DNA of 64,000 nucleotides from Cytospora piceicola (taxonomy: Eukaryota; Ascomycota; Sordariomycetes; Diaporthales; Cytosporaceae), in assembly GCA_023375675.1 (NCBI GenBank), contig JALQBC010000025.1, positions 62,001-126,000 of the forward strand, in the 5' to 3' direction. Positions 47,128-57,882 of the stretch are shown here, one piece after another (positions within the stretch are counted from its first letter, which is position 1; each line of letters starts with the position of its first letter). Both the position numbers and the translations under genes were made by a program. Under the pieces are notes generated by a model. The model did not search any database and was not told where the DNA came from. It saw only the letters and a program-made list of their open reading frames with translations.

Positions 47128-47961
47128 CGTGGCGTGTGAAATGTATGATCAATGGCTTCTCAGTGGAGGAGTAGAAGGGAATCGTGGTACTCTTTCAAAG
47201 AACCATTTCTGTGCCGAATCTGGTTCTCAATCAATGATGTCTTTCACAAACAACAGCAAGATGACGAGGTATCGAATGTGTTTGTCTTCTGGGGGTGTAG
47301 CTGCGACACAGGTCGCTCCGATTTGAGCCAACTGACAGCACACAAAAGTTCGGTATCGGCCGAATATTTGTAAACAAAAGGACAATAAGAATACGCTGGA
47401 AGGTCCGGAAATTCCACTCCACTTGAATGTAATACAGGCTGACATCACCAAGCGGCCGTTGTCATCTGCCTTATTCACTTATTTAAATAGATGCATCACA
47501 TTTACGTGGTCTTGGCAAGTTACCGTGTGCAACAATGCAACATTCAGGGGTTAATGCTGTCGCAAGCGGCTTCAGGGACCTCAGCTGAAATCCGGGATAA
47601 AGCTCAACTGGAAACTGTCCGATTCATTGCTTCAGGGTGAAGCAAAGGGCTGACGTCCGTTGAAACGCGTGGCGCATAAGCTTTTGTGGGCACCAAATGT
47701 TTGACCATGTCTTTAATGTGGGTGCTGCCAAGCATTCTTCCTCCTCTCCTCTCCTCCGAGCGAAGGTCCTCCTCCACAGCAACTTCTCGCCCAGCCAAAA
47801 GACCGTCTCCTCCAATTCGAGGCGCAAATACATGGCCATCGGCTATTGAGTATAGTCTGCCTGATGATACCCTCTGATTCGTTCGACATCGCTATACCCA
47901 TCACCTGCTCATCACTGCTAGACCACATACATAATCCCGGGTAGGTGACCTGGATCGTGGA
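47128..47961. other. Intergenic, nothing supported
   Basis: GH125 promoter side and 3' side of the MFS gene. Short frames only. Confidence 0.55.
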
Positions 47962-49311
47962 CTATCCTGCTGCATTCGGGCTCTGATGATCGGTTCCAGT
48001 ACGTTCAAGACCTCCGCCTTCTCTGTCACTACCTGGCAACCTTGTAAACAACAAAAGCGAAATCAGAAGTGTCACAGCCAGCATCGCCAGGACAATCGCC
48101 TGGCAAACATAAATATCCCAAAATTGCACGGGTATAACAAGAAACGACACAAATACGGCTGCCAACTGGCCAACGAAAGCCACGAAGGAAACAGCTCCAA
48201 CGTGCAGCTCCTTTGGCAGCAGCCCTGTGATCATGACTATCCCAGATGGGAGCAGTGGTCCGAAGAAGAACCCCAACAAAATAACGGTAATCACAGACAT
48301 AACGACATGGTCGACGAATGCAAAAACGCACTGAAACAAAATAGCAGTCATCAGGTAGCAAGGCGTTGTCCTTCGCACCCCAAGCCTGTCCGTCACAGGG
48401 CCTAGAAGGATACGACCAGCTGCCATACCGATCCAGAATCCGGAGTAAGTGAGAAAAGCAAGGTTTGCGGTAGCGTGCCGGGCATGGAGCATGAACGTGA
48501 AGATCCAGCCAGATATCGCTGCTTCTGTGCCGACGTAGACGAGGAAGTAGGCAGCGCATATCCAAGTGATCGCGTGCCCCAGCACTGCTCCAGGACGTGC
48601 CACGAGTCGTACTTCAGAAGCCTCATGCAGTTCGCTTGATCTCAACACCCCCGATTCCTCACGATACCGCCTCCCATCCTCGAAGCGGAATGCCCAGCAC
48701 AACAGAAGCCCCTGCAGGATGACTGCCCCGAGGAGCACATACCACCACTGCCACCACCGCACTTCCCATGAGGCTAATCGGCGACCCAGTCCCACACCAA
48801 CTGCATAGCTCCCGTGCAGGAGGCCCTCCACTGTATTCCTCCGACCGCCGAGACCGCCAGCCCAAGCAGACCAGCTCCCATGGAGCAGTCCAAGGCCAAA
48901 AGTTCCCACCATAGCTATGACCAAGAAGACCCAGAGGTCGACGTTGGGTGGTTGGTAATGGCTAGCTGCCAGAATCACCAAACTGATTTGGCATATGGGC
49001 GCGATAATTGCGATACCCCTCTGTCCGAACCTCCTGTGGATAGGCTCGTTGAGCAACGCGCCGGCAAGATATCCCACCGGCGATACGACGACGGCCCCTG
49101 CCGTCGAGACCATGAGCCCGAGGACCAGGAAGGAGAAGCATGTGGCGAGGATCTTGGACTTGATTGCGGTTGGGCGGCCATGGGCAGTGTCGTGTTCGTG
49201 GGCGTAGTGCGCCTCAGACTCGGAGAGCTGGTCGTCATCACCAACCGGGCGAGGGGATACATGCCTGAGGAGTGGCTGCCGCCCTGCTCGTGATGGGATG
49301 GTGGGCTCCAT
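47962..49311 (-). CDS. MFS transporter, fucose-permease-like group, with short internal gaps
   Basis: Single exon of 449 residues from the ATG at 49311. About ten to eleven hydrophobic helices are visible, from SKILATCFSFLVLGLMVSTAGA to the last near AIVLAMLAVTLLISLLLF, with the motif VTDRLGVRRTTP between the halves. It resembles fungal MFS proteins of the Bsc6/fucose-permease type. Two places look shortened compared with my expectation of that family: after STAGAV (about residue 75) the usual cytosolic loop and most of a helix are missing before SPVGYLAGALL, and after HGSYAVGVGLG the expected SPL..AT helix start is replaced by RRLASWEVRWW, while a +1 frame there reads GSPISLM. It could therefore be a partly decayed gene. 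Substrate unknown. Confidence 0.75.
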   Translation of the reverse strand: MEPTIPSRAGRQPLLRHVSPRPVGDDDQLSESEAHYAHEHDTAHGRPTAIKSKILATCFSFLVLGLMVSTAGAVVVSPVGYLAGALLNEPIHRRFGQRGIAIIAPICQISLVILAASHYQPPNVDLWVFLVIAMVGTFGLGLLHGSWSAWAGGLGGRRNTVEGLLHGSYAVGVGLGRRLASWEVRWWQWWYVLLGAVILQGLLLCWAFRFEDGRRYREESGVLRSSELHEASEVRLVARPGAVLGHAITWICAAYFLVYVGTEAAISGWIFTFMLHARHATANLAFLTYSGFWIGMAAGRILLGPVTDRLGVRRTTPCYLMTAILFQCVFAFVDHVVMSVITVILLGFFFGPLLPSGIVMITGLLPKELHVGAVSFVAFVGQLAAVFVSFLVIPVQFWDIYVCQAIVLAMLAVTLLISLLLFTRLPGSDREGGGLERTGTDHQSPNAAG

Positions 49312-50454
49312 GCTCCTGCACCGAAGTGAGAGGGCTACAGGGGCCTGAGGACGAGCTCTGACAGCTTGGGTATAGCTTTTATGCGAGAAAAGGGCATGCT
49401 GACGCTGAAGTGTTTCGAGAGACCGGATTACCCCCACGCCTGTGTGAGCATGACGTTGAGGAACCGCCGAGGTTTTGCCGAGGCTGAGACATGCAAGCAA
49501 GCGGAAGACATCGAAACTCTTTCGAAACAGCTGCGAATTTGCGATACTCTGAGCGGTGGTTATTGATTCTGTCAGTAGTCGTCGAAACAACCCGATGGCG
49601 AATTTGGTCTCAAGTTCAAGTGAACGGGGAAGTAGCAAAGCATATCTTCCTAGATGAAACCTTTGTCTCCCATGCACATGAGATCCAGTACCAGTCTAGG
49701 AAACAGAGCTTACGAATTGGGTACTTGGGTATGGCCTCGGACCGGGTCTTTAGCATTTCTGGGCATCGAATGGCCGAGTATGGAGGCGCATGTGGACCAA
49801 GCAGTCTGCAAGCCATTTCCGGATGTCACTGACAACCCACTACATGTGTTTTTACTTTGTACTACTCAACTTGGAGCCGACGTATTGCCATGCCATCCAC
49901 CCGCAGCACATGACCTGATCCTCCATGAGCCCGTTGGTTTGTGATCAATCATCTCCTATACCCAATCCCCCAGGGGAGAAAGCTCCTGACTCCGGTCCGT
50001 CTTATTCAATGTTTCATGGCTCTGCATAGGGTTCCGAGGCACTTTGAATGGGAAGCGTTTTCAAACATTGTATAGATTTTGTAGTATACAATACATATAT
50101 AGTCATTGTACTCGTATGTTGACAACTTTAAACTCGGGTTTTGCTGACATTTGGATGAGAATCCACCCTCTTCTTCTAAGTAATGATAATACAATTGATA
50201 TGTAATCCGAGTATCAAATATCACGGTGAACCCAGAAATGTACTAAGTACTCCCCAAATGGGTGCTCAGTATTTGTATAGAGACGAGAACGCAATAACCA
50301 GTAGGAGACTACAAATACCTACCAAGATAAAATAAAGACCCTTCGCCCTGATATTGTACTTGGGTGTTTGGTCCATATCTCCCGAGCATCTCGTATTGTA
50401 CTCCCCGCTCTCCATGTAATCACCCATACGATACATTTGTGGCCTGTCAGGCTT
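49312..50454. other. Intergenic, AT-rich towards its right end
   Basis: The part from 50030 to 50450 is AT-rich. No gene, repeat or RNA recognised. Confidence 0.55.
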
Positions 50455-51399
50455 TCACATATTATTCCTTATGTATGGTTGTTGCCCCCTTGTCTGTTGT
50501 GGAAATTGCTGAGATTGTGCGGTAGGCCTTGAATAATTGGTTGGCATCATCGGAGCTTGAGCCCCTGGATTTGCTGGCGGGTATCCTTGAGATTGGAACC
50601 CTGAAATTCCCTGATTTCCTGGGTATTGTCCTACTTTTTGCACTCTATGGTCAGCGTTGATTCCATGCAATGGTTTGGTGTCGTAATAGTTGCCGGGGAT
50701 CGGAGGTATTTGCGTACCAGCTCTTGTGTGGGCAGTGCCTATAGGACTGGCGAATTGATGGACTCCGGGTGCGGTACCAGAGAGTCCAAGCTGTTATTTA
50801 TCTGTGAGCATGTGTCATATAGATAGTTTGGTGCATCTCACCTCCTCGTTCCTGGTTTTAAAGTCCTGTAAATCTTCAACTGCAACTTTGACGTTCTTCT
50901 GTCGCTTTTCTTCCTCTTTTCTTATGTGATCGTCTTGCCAATTCTTGACCTGGAGGGCTTCATCATCTATCCTGGCTCTGTTCCTTGCTTCCCTTTCCAC
51001 TTTTCGTTCATGCATTCTATCCAACTGCCGCCGCGACCATCGCTTCAAGAGTTCCCAGGCTGTTGTCGTGCAGATCGCCCCGACCGCGAGGTGAACACTG
51101 GCCAGGATGATAGCCACTTTGGTGAGCGAGAGGCTGTCGCAGGTGAAGGTGAAGGAGAAGTCTGCTGCATCCCCGGTCCTCCGGCAGCCCTGCGCCACAA
51201 CGAGGGAGTTCTGGAAGTACGCGACACTGGTGACGAGGATTGCCGGTACCACAAGCCCGACAAGGAAGCAAACGGCCGTTAACGTCGCGCTGTGGGTCCA
51301 ATAGGAACGCCTCATCGGCACAGGTTTCCTGGGGCCCGGCCCGGCGATCTTGAGAAGCAAGCGATTCAGCTTGGAAGGTTGGTCGTCGGGTAGATACAT
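50455..51399 (-). CDS. Two-transmembrane protein with coiled coil, unknown function
   Basis: Exons 51399-50842 and 50790-50455 (51-bp intron, GTGAGA to ATAACAG) give 297 residues. Two hydrophobic segments (TAVCFLVGLVVPAILVTSV, about 36-60, and VAIILASVHLAVGAICTT, about 93-113) flank a short loop with two cysteines that could form a disulfide. They are followed by a highly charged helix (about 118-180, Arg/Glu/Lys/Gln) and a disordered Gln/Pro/Gly-rich tail. The layout suggests a scaffold or membrane-tether protein. I do not recognise the family. Confidence 0.7.
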
Positions 51400-52028
51400 G
51401 TCGAGTGAGCGGATCTTTGGAGGTCTCGCGGGTGGTCTCGTGGGTCGATGTTTGTGTCTGTTTGCAGACTTGTGATTGTCTCGACTTTGGAAACAAAGGG
51501 ATCCAAAATTTTCGACACCGGGGGCTCGATGCTGGCTGGGGATTTATACCTAGGAGCACTCTGGTCACAAGGATCACATACTCACAGTTACAGACCTCGA
51601 TTAAGCCAGTCAATGGCCCTGATTGTGGTGCTTGATAAAGCACACTGGGTGACTTCGACTTCAAAAGTCTGACAGTGCCAGAAGTGAAGTGATAGAGACT
51701 GATATAACATGGCTACAAAATACCTACCCAAGCACAGACAATACATAGCCACGCTTGGATAAATACATAGCTCTATCCATTATGAACCTTCTAGGCAAGC
51801 CGAATGTAATACTAATTGCCTGTTGGCAAAGATGCCCGACCAATCAGATGTCTGGCTACTCCTTATGGATAGAGACATATCACCATCAGCACAACGATAG
51901 TACAACCTGGACAGAAAGAAAGTCACACGTTGTTAAAGGCACTTTAAATGGTGAGGGCATATGCAATTCCTTGAAAAGCTCCGACTATAGAGGGGTAATG
52001 TACAGGACACGACCGATCTGGGGAAGTC
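51400..52028. other. Intergenic, nothing supported
   Basis: Spacer between the two-TM protein start and the HET gene stop. No coding region seen. Confidence 0.55.
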
Positions 52029-54230
52029 CTAGTGGAACCTTGCCAATACCCCTGGCTGGTCCAGTTGAATCCGATAGCCAGGCATGTACCCAACCCCAGC
52101 TCTCTCATATAACGTTCCTCCACCGCTGACCTGGTTAGGCTTTGGCATTACCAATAGGACATAGTGAGTACTGTCCCGCACTTCCTGTCCTGGTTTCCTT
52201 GTCCTCCCCAGGACAACGCATTTCAAGCCTGACCACGACCCACTCGACTTGGGCGTATCGTATATGATCCGCTCATTCAGCCCTCCAGTATCTCCAACCT
52301 CAAATTCCTTAGCTATGACGCTCAATACTGTTGGACCTGTTCCCGGGTCGCTGCTGTACCAGGTCCCCGGCAGAGGATTGGCCCACGCGGGCGGCGACAG
52401 AATATCGACCTCTTCCCACTCCACTTCGCCAAAAGGTAAGCTCAAGTATTCAATCCCGCCTTTGTAGGCCATCCACGACCATGAAGGGGGTGCCGGCATT
52501 TCATATGCTACCTGCAACTGTTCATCACCACCGAAAGTGATCTTTTCTAGACTGTGTTGGTCAGAGCCCCGGCACCATAGCAGGCTTCTCCGCAACATTC
52601 CAGGGCCATCGTCGTCAAGGACGCCAAAGCCTCCGTGGGCACAGAAGTTCCGGACCAACCGCTTCTCGAGGCCTGCAATAGCTATTGGGCGGTCGTATTC
52701 ATGGGAGAATTCCAAACGGGAGTAGAGCATATACAGCTCTTGGTACAACCGAATTTTACCTCCTCTGGATGACTCAATAGCCACCTTGGGAAAGACGGGA
52801 TCTCCAAGGAAAGATGCGAGCGTACTTGGACGTTTCCACTATGTCAGCGGATGATTCATAATCTTGAACATATTGAACCTTGAACGACATACTTATCCAT
52901 CTTTGTTAAGGTCTCGCACCTAACGCCGCCCCCGCACTCCCAGAACGACTGCTTAGAGGTAAAGTAGATAGTTCTCCTTGCGAGAGCTCTTTCCTGTAAT
53001 ACCCATCCGCGCTGATTCAGACGGCTATGCAAAACGTATTGGTCGAAATCATCAATGAACTCGCTGACGTATATCGATGACTTTCCGTACGGCTTGACTG
53101 GTACGGATCTCCGTTGCATGCGCGGCTTAAGGAACCCATCGCGTTGTCCCATCGCAGAGCTTGCAGCAAGAACACAGTAAGCTCGGCTGAAAACATCTTC
53201 CATACGCTTGGCTTCACGTGAGAAATCCCCGTCGGGACCCTGGATGATACAGATCGAGTCGATCCATAGGTATTGAAGTCCAAGGCCCCTAGTGATAGTG
53301 ATCGCGTCCCTAAACGTTTTCGGTAGCTCGTAGAACGGTATGTTCTTTTTAAACTGCTCCACGTTGCTTCTGTAAGTGCAAAAATGTGGAGGCTCACCCC
53401 ATGGATGTGAGAGAGCAATATAGCTCATAAAGTCCACTGGGTATGTTTCGTACAGCTTTATAATTGAGTCATCCCTAGATCCAACGTCAATAAGCCTCGT
53501 GGGTCGATAAGATTTCCCTACCGGCCTGCAACTTGAATGTTGTTCGTCGCATTCGATAAGCCAGTGTCGAAGGGTCTGCAAGTGGGCACGGCTTCCGGAT
53601 TCTGGGAGCTCAGGAAACCCAATTTGCAGTCGAGAAATAGGAGTAATATGATCATCGACATCTGTCTCATTGATGCACTCATTAGCATAGCGCCCACCAT
53701 TTTGAACATACTATTGTACCGTAAACCTGCATACCTGGCTCTCGACAAATACTGAAGACTGGAGGGTATCTCTCATTGATTCTGATCATAGATCCGAGCC
53801 GGTCGAAGCGTATAGGTGAGAAGTCCTGCAAATGAAGTCCTTTGCAAGCTTCCCATCTCATCCTGCAGAAACCACATCCAGTTGAGCGCTGCTCGAGTTC
53901 CGGTAATGAGTCTTCGATCAGGAATGGCTGTGTCCAAATCTCCATCTCCTGACAATTTTCGCACAAACCTACTGCGACTGATGACTGAGCTCCTGGCGTT
54001 CGCGTGTTACGAACCAACTTTGGTGCGAATATATTATCCACGGAAAACTCCCAGGTTTTATTCAGCTTGTATGAATCGTCAAAACCCAGCACTTAAAAGT
54101 GGACCATTAAGGGATCGGGACCTACAGGCTAAGTCCAGTTAGCAAATTTACAGGTTGATTTCGTGTGAATGACCTTACGGGCTGTGGGAGGAGTTGAGGT
54201 TAGCCGCTGTCGATGTAGAGAACCCAACAT
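52029..54230 (-). CDS. HET-domain protein (heterokaryon incompatibility family)
   Basis: Exons 54230-54179 (tentative), 54091-53735, 53661-52893 and 52824-52029 give 657 residues with consistent phases. HET-domain blocks are in order: YIALSHPWGE, then LPKTFRDAITITRGLGLQYLWIDSICIIQ, then EAKRMEDVFSRAYCVLAASSA. A Cys-pair region (LCENCQ...GCGFCRMRW) precedes them and FLGDPVFPKVAIESSRGGKIRLYQELY follows, as in many fungal HET proteins. The domain triggers cell death on non-self recognition. The first exon is the least certain: the open frame has no ATG of its own, and the proposed ATG at 54230 is joined through an 87-bp intron. The acceptor of the last intron (CCAAG) is also chosen on phase. A protein-kinase gene lies upstream on the same strand. 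Confidence 0.82.
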
Positions 54231-54563
54231 GAATCATCAGCATCTGGGTTGCTATGATTGAAGCTCTGACAGGATGCTACTCACATGCTAGATTGTCAAT
54301 GATAGATTAGCTACTGATTTGTATAATAGAAAATTGAATGATCGGTGTCAAACTTACAGCCTGCATTGATGATTATATATATCAGTTGTCAGCCCTGCCT
54401 TACTAGAACTCCTGGAAGCCGAAGTATCTCACATACTAAATCATATTAGCTTCTCTCCGATCACGTTCTATGGTCAATTGAGGACGACTCCATCATATGG
54501 GTATAGCGAACAGTCTCTAGTCTGAGAAAAAGCAGAGACCATACACAGACCAAGGTTCAAGGT
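54231..54563. other. Short spacer between HET and kinase genes
   Basis: About 330 bp, AT-rich. It may include a further 3' exon of the kinase gene, since GTAAGTC follows the codon for Asp in VWD near the kinase C-terminus and a pyrimidine-rich TTTCTCAG lies at about 54515-54525. Confidence 0.45.
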
Positions 54564-56350
54564 TCAAACTGCCTTGACACAATATTGACTTACATCCCAC
54601 ACAAGTAGCAGATCCTCTTGTGGTATCTGAACTTTCAGAACGACACTGTCGTTCAATAGGGGTTCCATTTGTGCGGACGGTATCGAGTCGGCCGGACCTT
54701 TGAGATTGTGTCTTGGTGTGCCTGTAAACCAGTACGTGTCGTTGGACTTCCCCTTTTCCAAAATATCTCGGAGTGCATCGTGAAATTCCTCTGCCTTCGC
54801 GCGGAAATGGCCCGGAGGAGATGAGGTCGACCCCGTATCTGCATTCGTGGCAATTGTCTGGTGCAATGGCATGGCTTTTGGTGGAAGCTTCACCACAAGT
54901 AGCTTCATCTTGACGATCCTGAGGAGGTCACCGATTGCCTTTGACCCAGTACATTCTGGGTCCTCGCCGATGATATCCATACACATCTGGACATTGGGGT
55001 GGACTTGGGGGCGCTTGTTGTCCAATGCCCAGTACGGATAGCTGTTCTTGGAACGATCGTGTAAGCAGTTGTTGAACTTCTCGAGCTCTTGATTTCCATA
55101 TAGTAGCCAAACAATAAGTTCCAGTAGAACACAGCCCATGGACCAGATGTCATGTTGCCGGGATCTCGCTTTGTCTGGATTCAAAGAAAACTCCGGGGGC
55201 TCATATGATGGAGTACCGTGACGGGTGGCGGTGGACCCGCGGACTTCAGTCTCATCAAAGTGATGCCTTGCCAAGCCCATGTCGCATATTCTGAACTGGC
55301 CCGTCTGAGTACCATCTTCAAATATGAGGATGTTTTCAGGTTTGAGGTCTCCATGTCGGTATGAGCCTGCATCTTTACCATCTTTCTTGAAGTTATGCAG
55401 GGTATTGAGGGCATCGGCCAATCCTACCAGCTGTCCGAAGATTTCCTTTATCAAGCCGACGCTAAGTCTGGGTCGTGGATTACTTGTGTAGAGATCACGG
55501 AGGTTGCCCCTTTCAGCCCACTGGAACATGAAATACCTCCCCTTCCCCGTCCAAGTGATGATGGCCTTGACTTCGATGATATGTGGGTGCTTGAGACCAC
55601 GTATGTCCTCAAGTGCCCTTACCTCGTTTTGCCATTCTTCGCGGGCTGCTCTCTCCGACTGACCAGCGACTCTATTTACTTCTTTAATCGCTGCATACGC
55701 GTGGCTTCCATCATACTATAGAAGGTCAAAAAATACCACTTTCTTCTAAGACCGTCACGTGTGTTACGCACCTTTTGCATAGGCTCCTTGAGATGCGACT
55801 CGTGGATCGAAATCTTCCAGACGTTACTGAATGCTCCTTGTTTACACCCCTCCTTGGCCAGCGTAAATGGGAGGATACTCCGAGATTCAAGCTCGTATTT
55901 GATTTTGTCCTCTTGGAAAACAGGGACCAGGAACTTCCACCGGGTGTCGCTGAAGTTCAACAACTTCACCATTGTCCAATTCAATTCGGACCACGGCAAT
56001 TTTTGTGGATCCCGAGGGTCCGGAGACTCTCTAAGAAGTCTACTGTCGTCGAAGGAATTTGATTTGAATACCATCATAGCTCTTTTCAACTGATTCGAAT
56101 TGACGCCAGCGAAGAGACTGATGGCGAACACCGTTTTTGCGCGTTCCAGTATGAATTCGAGCAGGTCTCTGTTAGCGCGGCGTCGGCCACTGAATGATCC
56201 ATACCTTGAGAACTCCCGGATGACGGATTGTTTTGAGATCAGTCCCTGGAGTGACCCTTCGGGCATGTACTCTTGCATCCACCCAGGCGGGAACTCGCTT
56301 TTCACGAGGCTGTCTAAGATTCGGTCTTCCAAAGGCTCTGAGGTCGACAT
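54564..56350 (-). CDS. Serine/threonine protein kinase-like protein of the HET-associated type
   Basis: Exons 56350-55772 and 55715-54564 (56-bp intron, GTGCGT to CTATAG) give 576 residues. An N-terminal helical domain of about 155 residues precedes the kinase domain. Seen: glycine loop G-C-K-Q-G-A-F-S-N-V, ATP-site lysine K204 in AYAAIKEVNR, catalytic loop H314-G-D316-LKPEN, metal site D338-M-G340 in place of DFG, and YEPPE in place of APE. The His-Gly-Asp and Asp-Met-Gly forms are variants, but the key Lys, Asp, Asn and Asp are all present, so activity is likely. Kinases of this layout are commonly found near HET genes in Pezizomycotina. Alternative 3' splicing at the GTAAGT in the last 10 codons is possible. 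Confidence 0.85.
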
Positions 56351-57882
56351 TGGGCCAAAAGTCGCGAGAGTGCGAGAAAGAATTTGGTAAGTGTGTCGGG
56401 CTCTTGCTGTGATTTGGATTCAACCTGTGGAAAGCAACTGCGGAGATGAGAACAACACGGGGCGGAGCAACTCTGACCGGTCCCTAAGATAAAGGGGGAC
56501 GGACCTGAGACTCTGTTGATGCGTTAAATAATCAGTTCATGCAACACTCATGTCGGCTGGAGCTCGTCATTGCGGGCGACGGACAAGCGGAACCTTTGTA
56601 GGCTTACTGTACCATCCTTGTTTTTCCCCGATGAGAGTTGGTGTTACACACCATACCTGGGTGCATTCGCGTTTTCGATGGCCGGAGTGGTTTCGGTATG
56701 CAACACCACCAGCAATCTCGGTGTGATTTCCATGTTGTCAGCACACCACTTCCAACTTACCACCCACCCACTCTGTTGCCAATTATTGAGATCCTTGGAC
56801 ACCGATTCGTGGCCTTCTCTGCCACTCTTACCGTATTCGATACAACATATTGGGCGATCCTGCTCAGCTGTTATCAATAGTGCAGCCATGTGCTGGCAAG
56901 GCCCCCACGTCCACCATCTGGGCAGTGTCTCGTGTATGCTTGCTCAATGTAACTCCCTCAACAGAGCTACCGTCAAAGTCTGCGAACTTACCTCCGACGC
57001 TGCTAGAAATACTTACCGCACAGACCAGTGTTAACAAAACAAGCACAACGCGATCAAACCTTCGAACAGATGTCTCTAGTCTTCTTCGTACCGGGCCCTC
57101 TGCGATTATAACTCTCTAACCTCCGCTTCGGCACCTGGGTGTTCTCGCGCAGCTCGCTCGCCTTCAGCTACAGTAGTCCTCCCAGATGGAGAATCCCAGT
57201 ACTCTGCCTGGGCGCCTGCGGCGAAATTCAACACCGCTCTCTGGGCTAGCGGTATCGAATTCTCAGTCTGGGATTTAGATAGCCATGATCTTGATTTGTC
57301 AACGAGGTACAAGGAGCGTATAGTAGTCTGTGCAGGGGGGGGGGTATATCTAGCAGCGTCGGAAGTAACTTCACAATTTTCGATACATTGTGGGTTTTGG
57401 TCCGACAGCAGTGAACGCCACGCTCGTTAAGACCGGAGCCCGATGATGTCAACATCTTCTTTTACGACCCTGTTAGTGTTACTGATTATATGGTGCTCAA
57501 GTGCTCTGTTTTCTCCAAGGAAGAAGTGCCATTGAGCGCGAGTACAGTCCAATTGTGAATAGTTCAGACGGTTCTTTCTATTGAACCAATGGACTGAAAT
57601 GATTTTCCTCCGCTGCTGCTGTCTCATTAGATAATACTCAAGATAACCAGGTCACTGATGTTTCCAGAATGGGCCTTGATCGGACTTGGTGCCATGGGTG
57701 AAACGTTTCTCCCTGCGCTGAACCAGTTGACGTTTTTGATCACGATTCCAAGCTCCGGGTATGTCTGACTGCATGTGGTTGTCCCCATCGAGATCGATGG
57801 GTCCATTTACTCCGTGCTCCAAGCAATTTGATTGATGACGTCTTCCCATGGTCCTATAGAAGGTCGGCGGTAAACTCACCGG
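56351..57882. other. Intergenic, nothing supported
   Basis: About 1.5 kb of short frames on both strands. The missing N-lobe of the adjacent kinase relic was looked for here and not found. Confidence 0.5.
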
